Shown piece by piece: positions 7,822 to 15,732 of a stretch of DNA of 24,760 nt. The stretch is from JBHENC01 sp051000345 (GTDB lineage Bacteria > Acidobacteriota > Blastocatellia > Pyrinomonadales > Pyrinomonadaceae): NCBI GenBank assembly GCA_051000345.1, contig JBPCOJ010000062.1, positions 1-24,760 of the forward strand, in the 5' to 3' direction. The notes below the pieces were generated by a model. That model made no database searches. It saw nothing but the letters and a program-made list of their open reading frames with translations, and was not told the DNA's origin. The number at the start of each line of letters is the position of its first letter. Position 1 is the first letter of the stretch. The position numbers were made by a program, and so were the translations under genes.

Positions 7822-8724
7822 ATGGCGTCTCAACTCATACCGGAAAATCAACTCGCGCCGGAAAACTTTGTCGTGGCGGCAATCGGCGAACAGCCGCGCC
7901 GCGTGAAAATCATTCGCGCGCCGTCGTTTTCGCCCGCCGGTTTGCTCGATAATTTCAAGACGCTCGCGCGCTATCGTGATTTGCTGTACACGCTCAGCGT
8001 GCATCGCGTCAAGGTGCGTTACAAGCAATCGCTGCTCGGTCTTTCGTGGGCGATTTTGCAACCGCTCTCGCTAATGCTGATTTACACTTTAATTTTCTCG
8101 GTGATCGCCAAAGTGCCGAGCGGAAGTCTGCCATATGCAGTTTTCTCTTACACCGGGCTTTTGCTATGGACTTTTTTCTCAACCGCGCTCACCAACGCCA
8201 CAAGCGGTCTAGTCAGTCATTCACATTTGGTGACAAAAGTTTACTTTCCGCGCGAGATATTGCCGCTCACTTACGTCACCGCCGCGCTCTTTGATTTGCT
8301 GATTGCCTCAAGCGTGCTCGGCGGGCTGATGATCTACTATCAAGTGCCCTTAACGATGAACGCTCTTTACGCGATACCGATTGTGCTAGTGTTGGCGTTG
8401 TTTGTCGCCTCCCTCTCGCTAATGTTTTCAGCAACGCAAGTGCGCTTCCGCGACATTGGCGTGGCGATGCCGCTGCTGCTCCAAATCTGGATGTTTGCCA
8501 CGCCGGTTGTCTATTCGCTTAGCGCTGTCCCTGAACATTTTCGCACTCTTTATATGCTGAACCCGATGGTTGGTGTGATAGAGAACTTCCGTCAGGTGAT
8601 ACTAGAAGGTAAACCACCGAACTTTTATGCGCTGGGAATATCTGCGCTGATCTCGCTGCTTTTGCTTCCCGCTTCGTACATTTATTTCAAGCGCGTTGAA
8701 GCAACTGTGGCTGATATTATTTAA
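7822..8724 (+). CDS. ABC-2 type polysaccharide export permease (Wzm-like)
   Basis: 300 residues. A roughly 50-residue cytoplasmic N-terminus leads into the conserved YRDLLYTLSVHRVKVRYKQS segment, followed by about six hydrophobic spans. KVYFPREILPL at the cytoplasmic loop is typical of the Wzm/KpsM/TagG permeases that move lipid-linked polysaccharide across the inner membrane. A ggagag sequence lies 12 nt before ATG 7822. It is followed after 24 nt by the matching ATPase gene, the usual gene order. No outer-membrane partner is in the window. Confidence 0.93.
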   Translation: MASQLIPENQLAPENFVVAAIGEQPRRVKIIRAPSFSPAGLLDNFKTLARYRDLLYTLSVHRVKVRYKQSLLGLSWAILQPLSLMLIYTLIFSVIAKVPSGSLPYAVFSYTGLLLWTFFSTALTNATSGLVSHSHLVTKVYFPREILPLTYVTAALFDLLIASSVLGGLMIYYQVPLTMNALYAIPIVLVLALFVASLSLMFSATQVRFRDIGVAMPLLLQIWMFATPVVYSLSAVPEHFRTLYMLNPMVGVIENFRQVILEGKPPNFYALGISALISLLLLPASYIYFKRVEATVADII

Positions 8725-8748
8725 GATATGGGAGCGCTGAACTAATTT

Positions 8749-9984
8749 ATGATTGATCTTAAATTTGACCACGTTTCAAAGCGGTACCGTGTTCGTCAGG
8801 AGTCGGAGACTAATGCGAAGCAGCATCCGCTTGTTCGTAAACTGAAGAGTTTGCGACGCAGCACGCAGGACTTCTGGGCAGTGCGCGATGTGTGTTTCGA
8901 GGTTGAGCGCGGCGAAGCGCTCGGCATCATCGGACACAACGGAGCGGGCAAAAGCACGATCCTAAAGCTGCTCTCGAACATCACTACGCCGACCTCTGGC
9001 GAGATTACAATTAATGGCCGCCTTTCAGCGCTGATTGAAGTTGGTTCCGGTTTCCATCCTGAACTAACCGGGCGCGAGAATACTTATCTGAATGGCTCAA
9101 TCCTCGGGATGAGCCGTCGTGAAATCAGCGAAAAACTAGATCGGATTGTTGAGTTCGCGGGCATTAAGCAATTCATTGACACGCCTGTGAAGCGTTATTC
9201 ATCGGGCATGTATGTGCGTTTGGGCTTTTCGATTGCGGCACATTTAGACCCGGACATTTTGCTGCTTGATGAAGTTTTAGCCGTCGGTGACGCAGCCTTT
9301 CAAGCCAAGTGTTTGCAACGCATCAATGAACTAAAGCAGTCAGGGACAACCATCGTTTTCATCTCGCATGATCTGGGCGCCGTTGAGCGCGTCTGCGACC
9401 GTGTGCTACTGATGAAGAGCGGTAAGATTATTAAAAGCGGCACGGCGCGTGAGGTGATTGAGGCTTACCAAAGCGCCGCAGACCTATCCGCCGGATTCGC
9501 CGCAAGCTATGCGTTGGCGGGAAGCAATGCAGCGGAAATTAACGCGCTCTCGTTTCACGATGCGGAGGGGCAAGTTCGTCCGGTGTTCAAGACGGGCGAG
9601 CCGTTTACCGCGCGCGTTGAATTTGAATCTCATGCTCCTGTCGCGGATGCCGTCTTCGATATTCTTATTTACTCGCCGGATGGTACGGTGCATTGCGAAT
9701 TCACGACGGAGATTAGCGGTGAGCGTCTCTCGCTTAGTCCGGGACGCGGAATCGTTGAATTCTTTTGCCCGGAATTAGGGTTGCTACCCGGCATTTATTA
9801 CACGGACGTGGCAGTTAAAGAGCGCGGTGGAATGGAAGCCATCCACGTTCAATGCCGCTCCACAATGCTGCGGGTTGATGTCGGTAAAGTGGTGCGCGGA
9901 AGTTTCTACCTTCCGCAGCAGTGGTGTCTAAGTAAAATTGAAAGGGCGGGTGAGACCAATGAGATCATCCTTCGCAGCAACTAA
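8749..9984 (+). CDS. ABC polysaccharide export ATPase with C-terminal glycan-binding domain (Wzt-like)
   Basis: 411 residues. The nucleotide-binding domain has Walker A GHNGAGKST (62-70), signature YSSGM (150-154), Walker B ILLLDE (170-175) and the H-loop SHD (206-208). The YSSG form of the ABC signature is characteristic of O-antigen and teichoic-acid exporters. Residues from about 261 to 395 form an extra beta-sandwich-like domain like Wzt_C, which in known systems binds the non-reducing end of the finished glycan and couples termination to export. The substrate is therefore probably specific to this locus. The last 57 nt overlap, in the opposite direction, the end of the FkbM methyltransferase gene. 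In O8/O9a-type systems the recognised cap is often a methyl group, so the neighbouring methyltransferase is a suggestive partner; this is inference. Confidence 0.94.
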   Translation: MIDLKFDHVSKRYRVRQESETNAKQHPLVRKLKSLRRSTQDFWAVRDVCFEVERGEALGIIGHNGAGKSTILKLLSNITTPTSGEITINGRLSALIEVGSGFHPELTGRENTYLNGSILGMSRREISEKLDRIVEFAGIKQFIDTPVKRYSSGMYVRLGFSIAAHLDPDILLLDEVLAVGDAAFQAKCLQRINELKQSGTTIVFISHDLGAVERVCDRVLLMKSGKIIKSGTAREVIEAYQSAADLSAGFAASYALAGSNAAEINALSFHDAEGQVRPVFKTGEPFTARVEFESHAPVADAVFDILIYSPDGTVHCEFTTEISGERLSLSPGRGIVEFFCPELGLLPGIYYTDVAVKERGGMEAIHVQCRSTMLRVDVGKVVRGSFYLPQQWCLSKIERAGETNEIILRSN

Positions 9985-10797
9985 ATTCGCAGCCGTTGGG
10001 CGAACATCCGAAAGTGGAGAAAGTCCATCCTTGTCAATCAAGTATAACGAATACCCTTTCGTCCGAAGATACTCTGCTGGTGCCCCGTCAGGTACGCCCA
10101 GCTTTCGGCTCGCGGTATTCAATTCCTCAAATACTACAGCACGTGGTGCATCCGGTTCGCTGAACAATTTATCGGCACCGCGAAACACCATCATCTCGGC
10201 CCCTTCAACATCCACTTTTAGCACCTGCGGCTTGGGCAGAGCGCCCTCAGCAATGAGAGAGTCTATTGAGCGTGCCGGAATGGCAAGAGTCTTTGTCGGT
10301 TGCCCCGTCCAGTTCGCCATACTACCAAGCATGTGATCCCAGTCTGAGATATGAAACTCGACAATTCCATCATGCTCGGATAAGCAGACCTCTAGGAGGC
10401 GAGCATTAGGCAGATTCACGACCGTCTTACGCAAGTTCGGCGCGAGTGATGGATTAGGTTCAAATGCTATAACTTCACGCGCTAACTTTGAGAAGGTTAA
10501 AGTATGAAGCCCAAGATTAGCGCCTACATCAAACACGGTATCGGAGGGTTGGACAATTCGTTGAAATACTTCAGTGAGGGCTTGTTCGTGGGGAACTTCG
10601 TGGAGTGGCGCGGCGAGATGCAAAGATAAAGCGTGCGCATCGAGATTGCGTAAATCAACATATAGCGGCGCGTAGCCGTCAATCTGGATCGGAACTGAAT
10701 CCATGTCGCGCACGAGGAACTTAGCAATGCGGAAACCGCCCCGCACCCGCTCATGAATTCGATTAGCGATTAGAGTCTTGAAAATAAACGATTTCAT
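9928..10797 (-). CDS. FkbM-family SAM-dependent methyltransferase
   Basis: 289 residues, the only gene on the minus strand. SAM-binding motif I DVGANLG is at 90-96, the acidic FEPNP of motif II at 112-116, and KVDVEGAE at 194-201; all three are standard for the FkbM family. These enzymes usually methylate a hydroxyl, here probably a sugar hydroxyl of the glycan. An aaggat Shine-Dalgarno-like sequence lies about 7 nt before the ATG (10795-10797). The 3' end overlaps the Wzt gene by 57 nt in convergent orientation. The opposite strand and the 276-nt upstream gap set it apart from the rest of the locus and suggest a separate promoter and possibly separate acquisition. Confidence 0.9.
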   Translation of the reverse strand: MKSFIFKTLIANRIHERVRGGFRIAKFLVRDMDSVPIQIDGYAPLYVDLRNLDAHALSLHLAAPLHEVPHEQALTEVFQRIVQPSDTVFDVGANLGLHTLTFSKLAREVIAFEPNPSLAPNLRKTVVNLPNARLLEVCLSEHDGIVEFHISDWDHMLGSMANWTGQPTKTLAIPARSIDSLIAEGALPKPQVLKVDVEGAEMMVFRGADKLFSEPDAPRAVVFEELNTASRKLGVPDGAPAEYLRTKGYSLYLIDKDGLSPLSDVRPTAANLVAAKDDLIGLTRPFNFT

Positions 10798-11073
10798 TCG
10801 CTATCCTTTCTTGTGTTGTGAATTGCCATAATAGATTCGCGCCCGGCAGCCTGCTACGAAATGAGCTTCGAAACTCAGCCGCTAAAGCAGCTATAGCCAT
10901 GATTCTTACTTTATGCGCAACAATTGATAAACAATGCGTGGGTTCAGATAGCAAACCCTCCAAGTAATACCATTAACTATTATTCAGTTCCAGCAAATAA
11001 AGTCGTGCTGGTTATGCTAAAGCACTCACTTTCCGCCGCAACACTGGATGATGATGTTATTCGCTATATATAA
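10798..11073. promoter_or_regulatory. Divergent intergenic region between the FkbM gene and a GT4 gene
   Basis: This 276-nt, comparatively AT-rich stretch lies between two genes that point away from each other, so it should hold at least one promoter for each. On the + side a TATATATAA stretch at 11065-11073 could be a -10 element. No good -35 match stands at 17 nt upstream. I see no gene in it. The short minus-strand frame at 10763-10963 has no recognisable features. Confidence 0.4.
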
Positions 11074-12378
11074 ATGATAGGCTGTTTTGAGCAGCATAAG
11101 GGGAAATTATTGCAAGATTTATCCAAAGAAAAGCGTGTTATCATCTTTTTGGACTCAATGCCGCAAAGACAGGGTAGCGGTGCGAGCCTTCGTTTTTACT
11201 CGAATGTACGCGCTTACTTGGACCTGAACTTTGCCGTCGAAGTAATACAAATTGCGACAGAAGCCGATGGCTCGCAGCCGAGTGAGGATTTAAGCCCGGT
11301 TGTTTGGAGTCGGGTTATCGAGCCAGCCCCTTCGCCCGCACTGTTTGGTCGTTTGATGTTTCGAGCAGGGCTTCCATATCAATCGGCTATGGCGTATGCT
11401 TTTCAAAAGCACCGTATTGTGCGCCAGCAGGCGGAGATCAGACGCAGGCAATATCCCACAGCTATATATCATTTCGAGGGCGAATCGATTGCCAACGTCG
11501 TACCCTGGTTGCCGAAGACGATGCGCTCCGTGTGGAGCCTTCATGATCTGCCTTCGACGGTTGCCTCAGCCACGATCAAAATTGCGTGCGAGGCACAGCA
11601 TCGGCCTCCAACCATTCCAGAACAGCGTGATCTGCGTTTTATGCAACGGGCGGAACGCTTTATGGCGCGACACACATCCTTAATCCTTTGCATTGCAAAT
11701 CACGATTGTGATCGTCTGCGAGACGAATGGGGGTGCAATTCAGTAGAGTATTTACCCATGAGTATCCCCGGCGACGGAGCAGATCGAAGCACAAAAGGCT
11801 GGTTGCCGGATGGTCACCTGCGTCTGATGCACTTGGGTCGCGTGAGTCATCTTCCGAGCTACCGCTCTTTAGAATTTCTATTGGAACAAGTGTTCCCACG
11901 TTTGCCGCCGCAAGCACTTGAACGCATTTCGATGGATGTTGTCGGCAGGGTTGACGAAGACGAACGCGCGAGGAAAATTCTCGCCCTCGCCGCGCCATAC
12001 CCGAATGTTTCCTTTCGGGGATTCGTTGAGGATGTCGTTCCTTACTATGAGAACAGCGACTTGCAGATCGTCGCCTCTACTGACGCCGCCGGATTGCGCA
12101 CGCGAACGATTGAGTCATTCGCATATGGGCTGCCGGTATTAAGTACGACTATCGGCGCGCGTGGCATTGCCGGACTAAACGCAGGCGAGCATCTTCTAAT
12201 CGCGGACGATGCGGCACAGTTTGCTAAGCACCTCTCGCATTTGATGGATGCCCCCGAAACTCTTGCCCGGCTTTCATTAAGCGGGCGCAACTTTTACCAG
12301 AAGAATCAGAGCCGAACGGCGGTAGCTTCCGCATTGGCCGGTTATCTGCAACAACATTTTGAAATTCCCGCATCCTGA
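11074..12378 (+). CDS. Family 4-type glycosyltransferase
   Basis: 434 residues from ATG 11074, of GT-B type. The N-terminal domain opens with KRVIIFLDSMPQRQGSGASLR and the C-terminal donor domain includes LMHLGRVSHLPSYRSLEFL. The donor-site segment around Glu347 reads AAGLRTRTIESFAYGLPVLST, where the first Glu of the classical EX7E motif is replaced (AAGLRTRTIE). The enzyme should be cytoplasmic. The start is uncertain: ATG 11074 has no Shine-Dalgarno and directly abuts a TATATATAA stretch, while the in-frame TTG at 11110 has aagggg 6 nt upstream and would give a more typical N-terminus. It is flanked by unusually long gaps on both sides (276 and 213 nt). GCGC-rich strings are less frequent than in the neighbouring genes, so it may be a later addition to the locus. 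Confidence 0.85.
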   Translation: MIGCFEQHKGKLLQDLSKEKRVIIFLDSMPQRQGSGASLRFYSNVRAYLDLNFAVEVIQIATEADGSQPSEDLSPVVWSRVIEPAPSPALFGRLMFRAGLPYQSAMAYAFQKHRIVRQQAEIRRRQYPTAIYHFEGESIANVVPWLPKTMRSVWSLHDLPSTVASATIKIACEAQHRPPTIPEQRDLRFMQRAERFMARHTSLILCIANHDCDRLRDEWGCNSVEYLPMSIPGDGADRSTKGWLPDGHLRLMHLGRVSHLPSYRSLEFLLEQVFPRLPPQALERISMDVVGRVDEDERARKILALAAPYPNVSFRGFVEDVVPYYENSDLQIVASTDAAGLRTRTIESFAYGLPVLSTTIGARGIAGLNAGEHLLIADDAAQFAKHLSHLMDAPETLARLSLSGRNFYQKNQSRTAVASALAGYLQQHFEIPAS

Positions 12379-12384
12379 AAAATA

Positions 12385-12398
12385 TGCACTTCGGTGCA
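12385..12398 (+). terminator. Short UUCG-tetraloop hairpin after the GT4 gene
   Basis: tgcac-ttcg-gtgca forms a 5-bp stem closed by C-UUCG-G, an exceptionally stable tetraloop, beginning 7 nt after the stop codon. The following bases (aaactttc) include only a weak U-run, so termination would be partial at best. It may instead protect the mRNA 3' end. Confidence 0.35.
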
Positions 12399-12474
12399 AA
12401 ACTTTCATCCGCTGTGCGATGGTTTAGATGTTTATGACGATTATAACTGCTGAGAAACTGATCGTTGCGTCCTG

Positions 12475-12503
12475 TTGAATATCTGATAGAGAAAAGTCAT
12501 ACT
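12475..12503 (+). promoter_or_regulatory. Candidate sigma-70-type promoter upstream of the GT2 gene
   Basis: TTGAAT (12475-12480) and CATACT (12498-12503) each match four of six consensus bases and are separated by exactly 17 nt. They lie in the 213-nt gap before the GT2 gene at 12592, where a new transcription unit for the second half of the locus would be expected. A run of seven C residues (12523-12529) lies between this site and the gene. Confidence 0.3.
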
Positions 12504-12591
12504 TGAATAATCTCCTCCTAAACCCCCCCAGCGCGTGCTGTAAGATGTCCTCTCGGAATTAGTCTCTCTGGCGCAAGAACGGCCTACGATA

Positions 12592-13638
12592 GTGAGCAAA
12601 GATTTGCAAACGTCCGCTGATATATCATTACTGGTTTGCACTTACAATCGTCGCGAAGACCTGCGTGAGTTGTTGATGACTGCCATCGCGCAGGAAACCG
12701 GCGGCGCATTCGCTTATGAAATTATTGTTGTCGATAACAATTCAAGCGACGACACGCGTCGCGTAGTCGAAGAATTTATTGCAGGCGGCCACCGGAACAT
12801 TCGCTATTTGTTTGAAGGCCGACAAGGAAAGTCACATGCTCTCAACACTGGATTGAGCGCGGCGCGCGGCTGGATTTATACGATCTGCGACGACGATTTT
12901 ATTTTGCCGAAAAATTGGCTGAAGGACATCTTTGAAGCCTTTCGCGTACACACGGAAGTGTCGTTCGTGAGCGGCAAAGTTTTACCTTTGTGGCAAAGCG
13001 CCGCGCCCGCGTGGTTGACGCAGAAACACTGGTCGCCGATTGCGATGGCGGATTACGGCGAAGAAGCGTTTTATGCCGACGAGGACAATCAAATTTGCTT
13101 GCTGGCCTGTTCGTTTCGCCTCGCGGATGTGAAGACAGTCGGTGGCTATCATTCGGAGTTGGGAGTATCGAAAGGCAAAATCGGCGGAACGGAAGATGCC
13201 GAGATTCTACAACGTCTCTGGAAGTCGGGGCGCAAAGGCATTTATCTGCCGCACATCGCCTTTTATCACAAAGTCACGCCGGATCGTTTGACCAAAAGCT
13301 ATCACCGCCGCTGGCACAGAGGACACGGGCGTTTCTATGCGTTGATGCGCGAAGAAGAGTTTGAACGCGCGTCCGCGCGGCTCTTCGATGTGCCCGCTCA
13401 TTTGTACAAGCAAGCGATGAGGGATGCGCGCGGATGGCTGGCAAATTCGCTGCGTGGAAAGCCCGAGCTGGCTTTTCAACATGAAACGCAGCTTTGCTTC
13501 TTCAAGGGATTTTTTCAACAGCGGCGCGCCGATTATAGCGCCGCCGGAAAGCACGGCATCGTGCGCGAATTAGTTTCCTTTGCGCGCGCTCTCGCTGGCG
13601 GCAAAACTCGACACGGCGCGCGGGCGCAGATTAATTAA
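12592..13638 (+). CDS. Family 2 glycosyltransferase
   Basis: 348 residues. The GT-A domain opens with ISLLVCTYNRREDL and has VVDNNSSDDT for nucleotide binding and a run of three aspartates at 100-102 (ICDDDF) as the metal-binding DxD. A GGTEDAEI segment supplies the acidic catalytic-base region. The GKSHALNTGL motif between the two halves is typical of GT2 enzymes of polysaccharide loci. The C-terminal 90 residues are basic and helical, probably membrane-peripheral. Translation appears to start at GTG 12592 without a clear Shine-Dalgarno. No nearby ATG would keep the whole first strand. It ends 5 nt before the amidotransferase gene, so the two are probably co-translated. Confidence 0.87.
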   Translation: MSKDLQTSADISLLVCTYNRREDLRELLMTAIAQETGGAFAYEIIVVDNNSSDDTRRVVEEFIAGGHRNIRYLFEGRQGKSHALNTGLSAARGWIYTICDDDFILPKNWLKDIFEAFRVHTEVSFVSGKVLPLWQSAAPAWLTQKHWSPIAMADYGEEAFYADEDNQICLLACSFRLADVKTVGGYHSELGVSKGKIGGTEDAEILQRLWKSGRKGIYLPHIAFYHKVTPDRLTKSYHRRWHRGHGRFYALMREEEFERASARLFDVPAHLYKQAMRDARGWLANSLRGKPELAFQHETQLCFFKGFFQQRRADYSAAGKHGIVRELVSFARALAGGKTRHGARAQIN

Positions 13639-13643
13639 AAATT

Positions 13644-15620
13644 ATGTGCGGCATCGCAGGATTTATCGAACGAGGCACGGAGTCCGGTTCGCTTGACCGA
13701 CACCAAGAGCGAAGCGCCTTGCTTGACCGTATGTGCCGCGTGATCAGGCATCGCGGGCCTGACGATCAAGGCATGTTGGTAGATGGCGGCGTCGCGCTCG
13801 GAATGCGCCGCTTGTCGATTATAGATTTAGCGGGCGGGCATCAGCCTCTTTCCGGCTGCGACGATTCGGCGACGATTGTTTTCAACGGCGAGATTTATAA
13901 TTACCGCGAATTGCAATGCGATTTGGAAAAGCGCGGCCATCGCTTTCACACTCATTCGGACACCGAAGCAATCGTCCACGCTTACGAGGAATACGGCACG
14001 GCCTGCGTCGATCATTTGCGCGGCATGTTTGCTTTCGCTTTGTGGGACAAGCGCGCGCAAAAGCTTTTCATCGCGCGTGACCGCGTCGGCAAAAAACCGC
14101 TTTACTACACTTTGACCGGAAGGGGCACGCTCGTCTTCGGCTCGGAACTGAAATCTCTGCTCGAACACCCGGAAGTTACGCGCGAGATTAATCCATACGC
14201 GCTCGATTCCTACTTGTCGTTCGGCTACGTTGTCGATCCGCTGACGATTTTTAAGAACATACACAAACTTCCGCCCGGACATTTTTTAGAGTTCGCAGAC
14301 GGGCGAATCGAGATTCGGGAATACTGGGATTTCAATTACGATGCGGAACTAATCGACGAAACAAAATCCGAAGAAGATTACCTTGAAGAATTGCGCCGCT
14401 TGTTGGATGAAGCAGTGCGCGTGCGGATGATCGCGGACGTTCCGCTCGGCGCGTTTCTATCCGGCGGAGTCGATTCGAGCGCCGTCGTCGGATTGATGTC
14501 GAAGCATTCCGAACAGCCCGTCAAAACCTTCTCCATCGGCTTCGAGGAAGACAGCTACAATGAATTAAAATACGCGCGCATCGTCGCCGAACATTTCAAA
14601 ACAGATCATCACGAATTTATCGTCACGCCGGACGTGTGCAACGTCGTTGATGAACTCGTCTGGCACTTCGATGAGCCGTTCGCCGATTCGTCTGCGATTC
14701 CCACTTACGTCGTCTCAAAGCTTGCGCGCGAGCATGTCACAGTCGCGCTTTCGGGCGACGGCGGCGACGAACTCTTCGCTGGCTACACGCGCTACGGAGT
14801 GGATACGAAGCGCAGCCATTTCGCGCGCCTTCCGCGTTTTCTGCGCGCGGGCGCAATGCAGCCTTTGAGCCGCCGCTTGCCGCACGGCGCGTGGGGACGA
14901 AACTATCTGCACAACGTCGCGCTCGATCCGATTGAGCGCTACATTGACAGCGTGTCGGTTTTTACGAGCCTCAACAAACACTCGCTTTACAGCGATGAAT
15001 TTCAACGGGAATTAAGTGGCGCAAGCGACGACAGCGCGGCAAGGATATTCGGGCGCTTCGCCGCGCATGTCGATACGGGCGCGCCGCTCGACAATTTGCT
15101 CTACCTCGACAGCAAAACTTATTTGCCGGGAGACATACTCACGAAGGTTGACCGCATGAGCATGGCCGTGTCGCTTGAAACGCGCGTGCCACTTCTCGAC
15201 CACAAACTGATTGATTTCGTGACGCGTATTCCCGCTTCGATGAAAATGCGCGGCGCAACCACAAAGCATATTTTCAAGCGCGCCATCAATGATCTCGTGC
15301 CGCAGGCTTTGCTCAATCGTCCGAAGCAAGGTTTCGGCGTGCCTGTGCAGCAATGGATTAATCAAGAGCTTCGCTCCTACATACGCGATGTGCTTCGTGA
15401 CGAAAAAACACGCTCGCGCGGATACTTCAACAAGCGTTACGTCGATGTGCTGTTCGATGAACACGAGCGCGGGCGGCGCGATCACTCCATGCAAATATGG
15501 TCGCTCTTTATGCTCGAATTATGGCATCGCACGTTCATGGACAACGCGCCCGCCGCTTTTTCTAATCACGCGATTATTAACAATGAAACGAACACCGCCG
15601 CCGTTATCGCCGCGTCGTAA
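13644..15620 (+). CDS. asnB: Asparagine synthase (glutamine-hydrolysing)-type amidotransferase
   Basis: 658 residues. The mature N-terminus begins with Cys2 (MCGIAGF), the class II glutamine amidotransferase nucleophile. RHRGPDD, VFNGEIYNY and the SDTE segment complete the glutaminase site. The C-terminal synthetase domain has the PP-loop SGGVDSS (273-279) for ATP, then SGDGGDELFAGY. The GYVVDPLTIFKNIHKLPPGH segment resembles the amidotransferases found in exosortase-linked exopolysaccharide loci. In a glycan locus such enzymes may amidate a sugar carboxylate (as proposed for uronamide O-antigens) rather than make free asparagine; that role is inference. A second copy of the same family lies about 5 kb downstream. 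The gene symbol denotes the family, not proven asparagine synthesis. Confidence 0.92.
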   Translation: MCGIAGFIERGTESGSLDRHQERSALLDRMCRVIRHRGPDDQGMLVDGGVALGMRRLSIIDLAGGHQPLSGCDDSATIVFNGEIYNYRELQCDLEKRGHRFHTHSDTEAIVHAYEEYGTACVDHLRGMFAFALWDKRAQKLFIARDRVGKKPLYYTLTGRGTLVFGSELKSLLEHPEVTREINPYALDSYLSFGYVVDPLTIFKNIHKLPPGHFLEFADGRIEIREYWDFNYDAELIDETKSEEDYLEELRRLLDEAVRVRMIADVPLGAFLSGGVDSSAVVGLMSKHSEQPVKTFSIGFEEDSYNELKYARIVAEHFKTDHHEFIVTPDVCNVVDELVWHFDEPFADSSAIPTYVVSKLAREHVTVALSGDGGDELFAGYTRYGVDTKRSHFARLPRFLRAGAMQPLSRRLPHGAWGRNYLHNVALDPIERYIDSVSVFTSLNKHSLYSDEFQRELSGASDDSAARIFGRFAAHVDTGAPLDNLLYLDSKTYLPGDILTKVDRMSMAVSLETRVPLLDHKLIDFVTRIPASMKMRGATTKHIFKRAINDLVPQALLNRPKQGFGVPVQQWINQELRSYIRDVLRDEKTRSRGYFNKRYVDVLFDEHERGRRDHSMQIWSLFMLELWHRTFMDNAPAAFSNHAIINNETNTAAVIAAS

Positions 15621-15627
15621 TGCGGCG
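15608..15627 (+). other. Hairpin spanning the stop codon of the first amidotransferase gene
   Basis: cgccgc (15608-15613) is the exact reverse complement of gcggcg (15622-15627), with an 8-nt loop holding the TAA stop. No U-tract follows, so it is a weak terminator candidate. The 112-nt gap after it also contains an AT-rich dyad, aataat-ca-attatt, near 15665. Confidence 0.3.
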
Positions 15628-15732
15628 GGGATTTAAGACTGAGTTCCTGGCAAACTTTTCGTCAAATAATCAATTATTCAAAAGCGGTGAAACGCGAACG
15701 CATGGCACGGTGACGCAGTTAAAGAGGCTACT

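Noticed and set aside
10763..10963. 66-residue minus-strand open frame in the divergent region
   Set aside because: It overlaps the start of the FkbM gene in another frame, has no ribosome-binding site and shows no domain. Treated as non-coding.
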